From the NCBI GenBank assembly GCA_903925195.1, contig CAIYEO010000008.1, forward strand, positions 1 to 5,725: 5,725 nucleotides of DNA, written 5' to 3'. A program made the position numbers and the translations under genes. Shown piece by piece: positions 1 through 5,355 of the stretch. The notes beneath the pieces are model-generated. The model was not told the DNA's origin, did no database searches, and worked only from the letters and a program-made list of their open reading frames with translations. The first letter of the stretch is position 1; every line of letters begins with the position of its first letter. The DNA is from an uncultured Candidatus Saccharibacteria bacterium (GTDB taxonomy: Bacteria > Patescibacteria > Saccharimonadia > Saccharimonadales > UBA4665).

Positions 1-171
1 ATCATAAAAGATAAAGTTCATTCATCATCAGAAAATAGATTTTTCTGCATTGGCAAAACATCCAATGGTGGAATTGCTACAGTTAGGTTTACTAAAAGAA
101 ATAGTCATATTCGCATCATTGGTGCAGGATACTGGCGGAAAGGAATGAAAATTTATGAGCAAAACAATTAG
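1..171 (+). CDS. brnT: BrnT-family toxin, 3' part (5' end outside window)
   Basis: Frame 1 is open from the first base to a TAG at 169-171 and gives the last 56 residues of a protein. The stretch VRFTKRNSHIRIIGAGYWRK matches the C-terminal half of BrnT ribonuclease toxins, in which a strand like 'V.FT.R...IRII.A' is followed by a basic 'R.G..IYE' tail; here the tail reads GYWRKGMKIYEQNN. BrnT has a RelE-like fold, cleaves RNA and is neutralised by BrnA, which also represses the operon. The toxin-first order and the 17 bp overlap with the following antitoxin gene are typical of brnTA operons. About a third of the protein lies upstream, so the N-terminal residues cannot be judged. The frame looks intact in the visible part, so there is no sign of decay here. 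Confidence 0.8.
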   Translation: MIKDKVHSSSENRFFCIGKTSNGGIATVRFTKRNSHIRIIGAGYWRKGMKIYEQNN

Positions 172-412
172 TTACACGGATGCTCCAGAAGATATAGACG
201 AGTCTTTAGATAATCCAATAATAGTGAGTGATTTTTTGCTGTCTCCTGCAGAGCTTGTGAGAAAAGGCGAAAAGGAAAAGATTACAATTTCAGTAGATAA
301 ACGCAGCCTAGAACTCTATAAGAAATATGCCAAGAAGCACAACACCAAGTACCAACCAATGATAAACGGTGTACTTAGTTCATATGCTGATAAGTATTTA
401 AATATTAAGTAA
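155..412 (+). CDS. brnA: BrnA-family antitoxin (ribbon-helix-helix type)
   Basis: This 85-residue protein starts with ATG inside the end of the toxin gene. The start is supported by AAAGGA at 139-144, 10 bases upstream. The N-terminal half (residues 1-38) is acidic and probably the toxin-binding part. Residues 42-81 form a ribbon-helix-helix DNA-binding domain: the strand KITISVD, a helix LELYKKYAKK, then YQPMINGVLSSYADKY, which matches the 'yq..iN..L..y' ending typical of BrnA antitoxins. By family, it should neutralise BrnT and repress its own operon as a complex with the toxin. No promoter is visible because the operon starts upstream. The last 15 bases overlap, in antisense, the tail of the decayed nitroreductase gene on the other strand. 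BrnA is favoured over another CopG-like antitoxin because of the adjacent BrnT. Confidence 0.8.
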   Translation: MSKTISYTDAPEDIDESLDNPIIVSDFLLSPAELVRKGEKEKITISVDKRSLELYKKYAKKHNTKYQPMINGVLSSYADKYLNIK

Positions 413-763
413 ATACTCACGATATGGCTCTTCCAATATAGCCATCCATCTTAGTACCTCATCTCTAGAAAGGAGTGAACTTTTTTTAGCCTGCTGCACC
501 ATATGGGAATATCTGGACACTTCGGTGTCCTATTTGTTTGTCATCAATCTGTAAATGAACCCCTGACACCATCGGATTCTGCAGCTAACCAAATATTTTC
601 TATACACGCACCTAGTCCTACATATTCCAGGCCCATGCCTATAAGTGTTCTATCGTCCATAGAAGCAGCAGCGTCGATCTAGAATCGTTGAAACTACTTG
701 TGTATACGCAGGCTCTAAGTTACCCACTGAACTATCTTCACCAATTCTTGGAATTTCTGACAT
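398..763 (-). pseudogene. Decayed nitroreductase-family gene (internal deletion and frameshifts)
   Basis: Reading the minus strand from an ATG at 763-761, the first frame gives MSEIPRIGEDSS... and continues to TILDRR (about 671-685), which resembles the 'il.RRS' start of nitroreductases. That frame then runs into unrelated residues and a TAG at 652-650. A second frame, 678-541, reads LIGMGLEYVGLGACIENIW followed by LAAESDGVRGSF, the classic nitroreductase helix 'G.glGa..qN..LAA...G..g'. It ends in two TGA codons. A third frame gives IDDKQIGHRSVQIFPYGAAG, like the family's 'vipiGypa' strand, and stops at 488-486 beside a run of seven T. The remaining frame gives the tail RDEVLRWMAILEEPYREYLL with TAA at 400-398. 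About 100 residues of the FMN-binding middle are missing between the first two pieces, so no active enzyme is possible. The gene name is not recoverable. The family call rests on the core helix and on order of the pieces. Confidence 0.65.
515..530. other. Perfect 6-bp hairpin with cUUCGg tetraloop; possible terminator
   Basis: GGACAC, TTCG, GTGTCC: a perfect 6 bp stem closed by C-G around the very stable UUCG loop on the plus strand. A moderately T-rich stretch, TATTTGTTTG, follows. It lies about 100 bases after brnA, so it could end transcripts from the toxin-antitoxin operon. It also lies within the decayed nitroreductase gene, where the same bases were once codons, so chance is possible. 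The T tract is weak for an intrinsic terminator. Confidence 0.3.
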
Positions 764-786
764 GATATATTCAAATGTACTATAAT
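757..786 (+). promoter_or_regulatory. Sigma70-type promoter of the radical SAM operon, apparently leaderless
   Basis: CTGACA at 757-762 (5 of 6 to TTGACA) is separated by 18 bp from a perfect TATAAT at 781-786. The start codon is at 795, only 8 bases after the -10 box, so transcription would begin at or within a base or two of the ATG. No Shine-Dalgarno sequence precedes the gene, which agrees with a leaderless mRNA. The -35 box overlaps the start codon of the minus-strand nitroreductase remnant, so the two genes were once divergently arranged with overlapping control regions. Confidence 0.65.
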
Positions 787-794
787 TAATATTA

Positions 795-1940
795 ATGTTG
801 ACACCAGAACAAGATATTAAACTACACGTTCTAGCTAACGGCATTCAGGTTGACCAATCAGCTGAAGAAGCTTGGAGGGAAAATTACGAAGGTCCAATTA
901 GTCTTAACGAGTATGCTTCTACGAGTGGTATTTGCCTAAAAGTTGAAGATGGTGCGGACGGTGTATATATCAATGCGCCCTACACTCAAGAATTTACTCG
1001 TGATTCCGACACCCAATTAAGATTTAATGCTGGGTTTGTGATTGCAATGGCGGGGGTAGAGTTCGATGTTGAGGTTATCCCAGTGCCAGCTTTTCATAGC
1101 CAGACTTACCTAGATAACGGCGTTGAATATCCATATACAAACCTGGGTGTAACACATACAGATAGGCTACGCATCTCACCCATAGAGGGGTGTGGAATGA
1201 CTTGCAAATTCTGCAACATACCGTATGAATTAAAATATAGGAAGAAGCCAGAAGAAGAATTACTTGCGGTTATTGATATAGCTAAAGATGATCCGCAGGC
1301 TCCAGCTAGACATGTACTGATTAGTGGAGGAACACCTAAGCGTGAAGATGAGCCATGGGAAGACGCAATATATGAGAGCGTGATAGCAAATTCTCCTCTA
1401 CCTGTTGATATTATGATGACACCTAGAGAAGACCCTGGATATCTGAGACGACTTGGAGCGGCCGGAGTTAATACGCTTTCAGTCAACATGGAAGTTTTTG
1501 ATTCACAAAGAGCCAGAAAATTAATCCCAAATAAGAATCGTAGGTTTGGCCCCACAGGATATCTCGACTATCTAGAAAGAGCTGTGGGTGAATTAGGTGT
1601 TGGCAGAGTTCAGTCACTGATCTTGTTCGGAGAAGCTATAGAGCCGGTTGAAAGCACGCTGGAAGGGGTTCAAGCGTTGGTAGACAGGGGTGTTATCCCA
1701 GTCTTAAGTCCATTTCGTCCTGACCCACGAACTCCAATGGAGCATGATCCTTCTTCGACTGAGTCAGAAATGAAACAGGTATATGAAAGAACATTAGAAA
1801 TTTGTGAACAATCAGGTACTGGCGTCAAGCCTGGGCCTCGTTGTGTACCATGCCATCACAACACAGTTGCATTTAGTGATGGTAGTGATTTCTATTTGCC
1901 ACTGGATAGAGATATAACCACTCAACTTCATGCAACGTAA
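795..1940 (+). CDS. Radical SAM protein of unassigned function
   Basis: This 381-residue protein carries the radical SAM signature C-x3-C-x2-C as CGMTCKFC at residues 133-140 (Cys133, Cys137, Cys140), which should hold a 4Fe-4S cluster that cleaves S-adenosylmethionine. ISGGTP (176-181) fits the 'GG' SAM-binding strand. About 125 residues precede the signature as a separate N-terminal domain, leading into TDRLRISPIEGC. Residues LSPFRPDPRTP resemble the final barrel strand of biotin-synthase-like members. Near the end, CVPCHH (Cys350, Cys353) could bind metal or a second cluster. No peptide-binding SPASM domain is evident. The ATG at 795 is chosen because it sits 8 bases after a TATAAT box. 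The gene overlaps the carbamoyltransferase-like gene by 11 bp, so the two are very likely co-translated and act on one pathway. Substrate unknown; the superfamily call is secure. Confidence 0.9.
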   Translation: MLTPEQDIKLHVLANGIQVDQSAEEAWRENYEGPISLNEYASTSGICLKVEDGADGVYINAPYTQEFTRDSDTQLRFNAGFVIAMAGVEFDVEVIPVPAFHSQTYLDNGVEYPYTNLGVTHTDRLRISPIEGCGMTCKFCNIPYELKYRKKPEEELLAVIDIAKDDPQAPARHVLISGGTPKREDEPWEDAIYESVIANSPLPVDIMMTPREDPGYLRRLGAAGVNTLSVNMEVFDSQRARKLIPNKNRRFGPTGYLDYLERAVGELGVGRVQSLILFGEAIEPVESTLEGVQALVDRGVIPVLSPFRPDPRTPMEHDPSSTESEMKQVYERTLEICEQSGTGVKPGPRCVPCHHNTVAFSDGSDFYLPLDRDITTQLHAT

Positions 1941-2829
1941 TCTAATTAGCACTAAAGGTCTCTCCAGGAAAGACATATTAGCGATATTTAAACGGGCAGA
2001 TGAACTACGGTCTACTAAACTACAAAGCGAAGTTAATACCTCAAAGCTAGGTGGCCTATTATTCTTCGAGGCTTCTACCAGAACGAGAGTTGGCTTTGAG
2101 GCCGCTGCCTGGAAGTTGGGCATCAACTCTGTAGTTATTCAAGAAACTAAGTTCTCTCAAAATATGGGCCAAGCAGAGAGTATGAGAGATACAATTGGAT
2201 CATTAAACCCAATAGTAAGCTTTTACTGCATCCGTCACCCAGATGAAGATATTTTTAATGAGGTTTTAAACTTCACAGACCTACCAGTAATTAATTGTGG
2301 AAATGGATTCGTAGAGCATCCGACACAAGCCCTTATTACCGCCTATGCAATTTGGCATAAATTTAAGACTTTAGACGGGCTTTCTATAACCATGATTGGA
2401 GAGCTTAAATATGCCCGAGCTGTACACTCTTTACTTTTACTACTCTCTAAGTTTTCAAACGTGACTATAAATGCAGTTACACCAACGTTATTAAATGTAC
2501 AGGATGAATATAAGAAGGTGTTCGAAGTAAACGGGAACATTTTTAAACTAGTAAAAAAACATACATGGGGTAATGAAGACGTGGTTTACTCATCTGGATT
2601 CCCACCTAAGAATCCTATTGGAACTTTTTCTCAAAAAGAACGAGACAAATATAAGTTAAGTACTCAAATCGCAGAAAAACTGTCTGAAGACGCTATCATA
2701 TTGAATGATTTACCTCGAATTGATGAAATTGATTTAGAAGTAGACAACTCAACACATGCATATTACTTCATGCAGAACGAGCTTGGCCTATATGTGCGTA
2801 TGGCTATACTTCAAATTTTTTGCTATTAA
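1930..2829 (+). CDS. Aspartate carbamoyltransferase-like protein with altered active site
   Basis: This 299-residue protein aligns end to end with the catalytic chain of aspartate carbamoyltransferase (about 300 residues). The carbamoyl-phosphate half keeps FFEASTRTR (46-53; Ser49, Arg51, Thr52), IRHP (Arg102) and EHPTQ (129-133; His130, Gln133). GELKYARAVHS (157-167) keeps the Arg167 equivalent. Key differences: the loop that gives catalytic Lys84 in E. coli reads MGQAES, with Gln81 in its place; Arg229, which holds the aspartate side chain, aligns with Phe233 after an inserted GFPPKNPIG stretch; LHPLPR has become LNDLPR (258-263). By inference it transfers carbamoyl or another group to an unusual acceptor, or no longer transfers carbamoyl at all. 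It does not look like a pyrimidine gene: no pyr gene is near, and it overlaps the radical SAM gene by 11 bp. No ribosome binding site is visible, so translational coupling is likely. Confidence 0.85.
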   Translation: MQRNLISTKGLSRKDILAIFKRADELRSTKLQSEVNTSKLGGLLFFEASTRTRVGFEAAAWKLGINSVVIQETKFSQNMGQAESMRDTIGSLNPIVSFYCIRHPDEDIFNEVLNFTDLPVINCGNGFVEHPTQALITAYAIWHKFKTLDGLSITMIGELKYARAVHSLLLLLSKFSNVTINAVTPTLLNVQDEYKKVFEVNGNIFKLVKKHTWGNEDVVYSSGFPPKNPIGTFSQKERDKYKLSTQIAEKLSEDAIILNDLPRIDEIDLEVDNSTHAYYFMQNELGLYVRMAILQIFCY

Positions 2830-2869
2830 GAGCAATTAGGTTATACTTAAAATTGAAAATTAAACAGGA
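2820..2869 (+). promoter_or_regulatory. Candidate internal promoter and ribosome binding site for the YCII-like gene
   Basis: TTGCTA at 2820-2825 (4 of 6 to TTGACA), a 16 bp spacer, and TATACT at 2842-2847 form a plausible sigma70-type promoter that begins within the end of the upstream gene. AGGA at 2866-2869 lies 8 bases before the ATG at 2878. This gene therefore has a short leader and a ribosome binding site, unlike the leaderless-looking genes around it, and could be expressed apart from the radical SAM operon. Confidence 0.45.
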
Positions 2870-2877
2870 TAATTAAT

Positions 2878-3195
2878 ATGTCAAATTATATGGTACTTTT
2901 TTATGACAAAGACGGAGCAAGTGCATCCTTCGATCGGCAGACAGAAACTGACAGCTTCGCAGTCTGGATGAATAAACTACAAAATATTGTTGATAGGGGC
3001 GCACCGTTTACTGCACAAGCAAAAACCCTGACCGCTCCCAGTAGCGCTACTGACGGCACAAATAGTCCACAATCACCTAATGGCTACTGTATTCTAAGCG
3101 GGTCTTCGATTGAAGAAGTACAGAGTTTATTTGCGGACTGTCCGATTTTTAGTTCTGGTGGCTCTGTTGAGATTAGAGAGATTTTTAGCGTCTAG
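2878..3195 (+). CDS. YCII-related (DGPF-like) small protein
   Basis: This 105-residue protein begins with SNYMVLFYDKDG, matching the first strand of YCII-related proteins ('YM.Lfy'). A helix follows (FAVWMNKLQNIVDRGAPF, about 28-45) and then the central strands (TLTAPSSATDGTNS). The C-terminal half fits closely: NGYCILSGSSIEEVQSLFA aligns with 'gGYyii...s.dEA.elak', and DCPIFSSGGSVEIREI with 'gCP.....GsvEvRpi'. These are small ferredoxin-like-fold dimers of mostly unknown biochemical role, often found beside enzymes. The usual acidic 'DGPFaE' loop is changed here to DGTNSPQSP. It lies 48 bp after the carbamoyltransferase-like gene on the same strand, and its stop codon is 3 bp from the stop of the convergent ATP-grasp gene. 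It may serve the same pathway; this is inference from position only. Confidence 0.75.
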   Translation: MSNYMVLFYDKDGASASFDRQTETDSFAVWMNKLQNIVDRGAPFTAQAKTLTAPSSATDGTNSPQSPNGYCILSGSSIEEVQSLFADCPIFSSGGSVEIREIFSV

Positions 3196-3198
3196 TAA

Positions 3199-4542
3199 CT
3201 ATAGGCCAAAAACACTAGTTTTATACTTATCCTCCACTTGGAGCATTTTAGTCTCAAGTTGGTCACGCCTTTGTGCTGTCTGTACTTGATAGCCAATGTA
3301 GCCTTCAATGAATACTGAGCCAGTACGGTAAAACTCGGCGGCAAATGATTCACCAACTCTTTTGAAAGGTGCTTCGATATCGTTTAGGCAGTATTCATTA
3401 AGTACCACCTGGCCCTTCTCGGCTGGAACAAGTTTGCTATGTGACCAGGCAAAGTCCAGTTGCTTATTAAGCTCAGCTTGCGATAATACTACTTCTTCGC
3501 TTTGATACGTTGCTAGTTCAAGGTCGGTTAGACTAAGGTTCTTCTTCTGCAAGGCAAGCCCATTAATGGCGTACCCGCCTTGATGACGGGGGTTTAGGTC
3601 TACTACTATCAAATCACCTTTACGGTTGATTAGAAAATCACAACCGAACAAGCCCTTGTAGCCTTTACTAGCTAAGTAATTGCCAAGAGTTTCTGTAATA
3701 TCGCGAATCTGTTTAATATGCTTAGGCTTAGCAACCGATGGGTACAAATTACCAAGGTATCTGTTACCTTGTAGTATTTGATCTGCAATAACTAGGATAT
3801 AAACCTTGCCCTGTTCGGTAACAATCGCATTGATGTTTGGAGCTAGTACGATGTCTTCAAAAATATCCGAGACAATAAAGCTATTCTCCTTGTTGATGTC
3901 ACGTAGCTTGGCAAGAAACTCATGTAACATCGTCTGATCATAGATTATGCCGCTTTCATTACCCCCGGATGTATAAGAAGCACTCAGGTAGCATGGCACT
4001 AGGTCGACTTGATTTTTGAGCAGTGCAGCTTCATCAGTAAAAATATTCGCTCTGTTATGTGGAAGGTTAAGTTTTTCAAACAGTTTGAGCTGATTAACTT
4101 TATTGTCGTATGTTTTTGCCAATCTACTATCTGGCCCAAGCACAGTAAAAACATCTGCGGGCAAGTCAAGAAATGAAGTAGTGAATGGATATACGAATAC
4201 GGTTTGCTGTTTTTTTAGGAGCTTGGCAGCAATTTCTTGTATCGTCTGATTACACCGAAACTCCACGTTTACGTCTTCATAGTCGGGTAAGTATACTACT
4301 GGCTTACCTAAATCTTTAGATAGCTTGTAGCCACGTTTGTTCATGACTACATAGTTGCCTGTACTGTAACGATTGCTAGGCCAGGCGTTCAGTATGCGAA
4401 TGGATCGAAACTTTTTGCCGAATCTAGCCGACAGAGACGCTGCCATAGCCTGGTTCATGTACTCAAAACGTGGGCCATGTATAGTAAAAAAGTACTGAAT
4501 ATCATTTGTCGCAAAGTCTTCATCCAATACATAATCCATCAT
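3199..4542 (-). CDS. ATP-grasp ligase-like protein
   Basis: This 447-residue protein has an N-terminal preATP-grasp region (about 1-135), an ATP-grasp core (about 136-325) and a C-terminal extension (about 326-447). The core starts at LGPDSRLAKTYDNKVNQLKL with Lys148. Residues 186-198 (LSASYTSGGNESG) fit the glycine-rich ATP loop, DQILQGNRYLG is a typical strand-loop, and GLFGCDFLIN with DLNPRHQGG (315-323; Asp315, Asn317, Arg319) forms the magnesium-binding end. The lysine usual before the glycine-rich loop ('vvKp') appears to be Ser187, which is unusual. Enzymes of this fold join a carboxylate to an amine or thiol through an acyl-phosphate using ATP. The acceptor here is unknown. Two ATGs (4542, 4539) could start it, with no Shine-Dalgarno sequence. 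It converges on the YCII-like gene with 3 bp between stops, so co-regulation with the other strand is not assured. Confidence 0.8.
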   Translation of the reverse strand: MMDYVLDEDFATNDIQYFFTIHGPRFEYMNQAMAASLSARFGKKFRSIRILNAWPSNRYSTGNYVVMNKRGYKLSKDLGKPVVYLPDYEDVNVEFRCNQTIQEIAAKLLKKQQTVFVYPFTTSFLDLPADVFTVLGPDSRLAKTYDNKVNQLKLFEKLNLPHNRANIFTDEAALLKNQVDLVPCYLSASYTSGGNESGIIYDQTMLHEFLAKLRDINKENSFIVSDIFEDIVLAPNINAIVTEQGKVYILVIADQILQGNRYLGNLYPSVAKPKHIKQIRDITETLGNYLASKGYKGLFGCDFLINRKGDLIVVDLNPRHQGGYAINGLALQKKNLSLTDLELATYQSEEVVLSQAELNKQLDFAWSHSKLVPAEKGQVVLNEYCLNDIEAPFKRVGESFAAEFYRTGSVFIEGYIGYQVQTAQRRDQLETKMLQVEDKYKTSVFGL

Positions 4543-4588
4543 TAAATATTAACATAGCGGTGAATAAATGCAGTAAGACTATATAAAT

Positions 4589-4615
4589 AGTATAAAAGAT
4601 TTTTTAATTGATCAA
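4589..4615 (-). promoter_or_regulatory. Possible promoter of the ATP-grasp gene
   Basis: On the minus strand, TATACT (4594-4589) has TTGATC (4615-4610) upstream with a short 15 bp spacer, giving a leader of about 40 bases. A second option is TATGTT at 4556-4551, 8 bases before the ATG at 4542, which would give a leaderless mRNA but has no clear -35 box. The sequence does not decide between them. The rest of the 183 bp gap between the divergent ATP-grasp and HIT genes is AT-rich and holds no open frame I can support. Confidence 0.3.
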
Positions 4616-4710
4616 AATGGTTCGAATATAATCCAGTAGGCGCAAGATTAGACCCAAACGATTTTCAAACAGTATAGTTTAAAAAATTAGAGCCTCGATC
4701 AGTTCTTTTT

Positions 4711-4719
4711 TGTTATGAT
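4711..4719 (+). promoter_or_regulatory. Extended -10 promoter of the HIT gene, apparently leaderless
   Basis: TGT followed by TATGAT (4714-4719) is an extended -10 element. There is no good -35 box at the usual distance, as is common with extended -10 promoters. The ATG at 4726 lies 6 bases after the box, so transcription should start at the ATG itself. No Shine-Dalgarno sequence is present. Confidence 0.55.
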
Positions 4720-4725
4720 TGAACA

Positions 4726-5184
4726 ATGCAACTAACTCAATGTGATATATGTAATCTCTTACCAAAACTTAATCCAATATTTGAAACCAATAACTGGACA
4801 ATCCTAATAAATAAAAACCAAGGTTATCTTGGAAGATGCTACGTGACCCTAAAGAAACATAAAGGAAGTCTTTCTGAAATAAACGATGACGAGTGGCTAG
4901 ATTTTAGTGAAGTAGTAAGTAAGCTAGAAACGGCTCTCAAAAAAGTATTCGGAGTTGAGAATTTTAATTGGACTTCCTTAATGAACAACGCATATCAAGT
5001 CGATAATGCTAAGCCTCATATTCATTGGCATGTTATACCGCGCTATAAGGACTCTATAACATTTAATGGTATTAAATTTTCAGACCCTCAGTTCGGGCAT
5101 CATTATAATCGCGATCAAAGGCTTAATGTAGAGGAAGCAGTATTGGCTTCAATAAAGAAAGCAATCCAAGATAATCTTGATTAG
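4726..5184 (+). CDS. HIT-family nucleotide hydrolase/transferase
   Basis: This 152-residue protein has the histidine triad as PHIHWHVIPRY, with His98, His100 and His102; His100 would be the nucleophile that forms the nucleotidyl intermediate. CDIC at residues 6-9 resembles the N-terminal CxxC of HIT proteins that bind zinc. The strand WTILINKNQGYLGRCYVTLKKHKG and the helix DDEWLDFSEVVSKLETALKK are typical of the fold. HIT enzymes release AMP or another nucleotide from adenylated amines, adenylated acyl groups or dinucleoside polyphosphates in the cytoplasm. The exact substrate cannot be read from the sequence. The gene is divergent from the ATP-grasp gene with 183 bp between them and its own promoter, so it may be a housekeeping neighbour and not part of the pathway. 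Start chosen at 4726 because of the adjoining -10 box. Confidence 0.85.
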   Translation: MQLTQCDICNLLPKLNPIFETNNWTILINKNQGYLGRCYVTLKKHKGSLSEINDDEWLDFSEVVSKLETALKKVFGVENFNWTSLMNNAYQVDNAKPHIHWHVIPRYKDSITFNGIKFSDPQFGHHYNRDQRLNVEEAVLASIKKAIQDNLD

Positions 5185-5199
5185 TGTAACTCCCTGCTC

Positions 5200-5295
5200 T
5201 TACCCAGATAATAAATCTTCTTGATACGGAACCTCAAGAATAGACATCCAACGTTCTAATTCTTTCATGATTGGGTGTAAACTTTTCCCCAGTTG
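5200..5295 (-). pseudogene. C-terminal remnant of a second nitroreductase-family gene
   Basis: On the minus strand, an open stretch from 5295 to a TAA at 5202-5200 reads QLGKSLHPIM, then KELERWMSILEVPYQEDLLSG. The tail RWMSILEVPYQEDLL closely matches the tail RWMAILEEPYREYLL of the remnant at 398-763, with 11 identical residues of 15 and an in-frame stop two codons later in both. Upstream, the frame meets a TAG (5298-5296). A neighbouring frame reads NGVATGEKFTP, which could correspond to the PYGAAGKK strand of the first remnant, so a frameshift near 5285 is likely. Nothing recognisable remains beyond about 5305, where the mazE promoter region begins. Codons differ widely between the two tails, so they are not a recent duplicate. 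The fragment has no start and is not expected to make a working protein. Confidence 0.55.
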
Positions 5296-5319
5296 CTACA
5301 CCATTTTTATAAATTAGTA

Positions 5320-5347
5320 TTGACAAATTTTTATAGATGTATATACT
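5320..5347 (+). promoter_or_regulatory. Sigma70-type promoter of mazEF, apparently leaderless
   Basis: A perfect TTGACA (5320-5325), a 16 bp spacer and TATACT (5342-5347) form the strongest promoter in the window. Transcription should begin near 5354-5355, which is the ATG at 5355. The upstream in-frame ATG at 5337 lies between the -35 and -10 boxes and would not be in the message. Confidence 0.7.
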
Positions 5348-5355
5348 TGTATATA
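5338..5355 (+). repeat. Tandem TGTATATA repeat over the mazEF -10 box, possible operator
   Basis: TGTATATA occurs at 5338-5345 and again at 5348-5355. The copies start exactly 10 bp apart, one helical turn, and cover the -10 box and transcription start. MazE and MazEF complexes repress their own promoters in known systems, so this is a reasonable operator. The AT-rich make-up means chance cannot be excluded. Confidence 0.4.

Noticed and set aside
650..844. 64-codon minus-strand frame as a stand-alone small gene
   Set aside because: Its first 27 codons overlap the radical SAM gene start and promoter; the rest is the N-terminal piece of the nitroreductase remnant, and its last residues are out of frame.
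1106..1555. 149-codon open frame on the minus strand inside the radical SAM gene
   Set aside because: It lies fully antisense to a gene with clear catalytic motifs, and its translation shows no recognisable domain.
1812..2126. 104-codon minus-strand frame across the radical SAM/carbamoyltransferase junction
   Set aside because: Antisense to two well-supported genes, with no recognisable motif.
2343..2540. 65-codon minus-strand frame inside the carbamoyltransferase-like gene
   Set aside because: Antisense to conserved motifs such as GELKYARAVHS; no independent support.
1930..2829. Pyrimidine biosynthesis aspartate carbamoyltransferase (pyrB)
   Set aside because: The Lys84 and Arg229 equivalents and the LHPLPR motif are changed, no other pyrimidine gene is nearby, and it overlaps a radical SAM gene.
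3209..3222. Intrinsic terminator between the convergent YCII-like and ATP-grasp genes
   Set aside because: AAAAC/GTTTT with a 4-base loop is only a 5 bp, AT-rich stem without a proper T tract.
4681..4712. Terminator-like pairing of the A-rich and T-rich stretches upstream of the HIT gene
   Set aside because: The arms pair poorly (AAAAAATTAGAG against GTTCTTTTTT) and there is no GC-rich stem.
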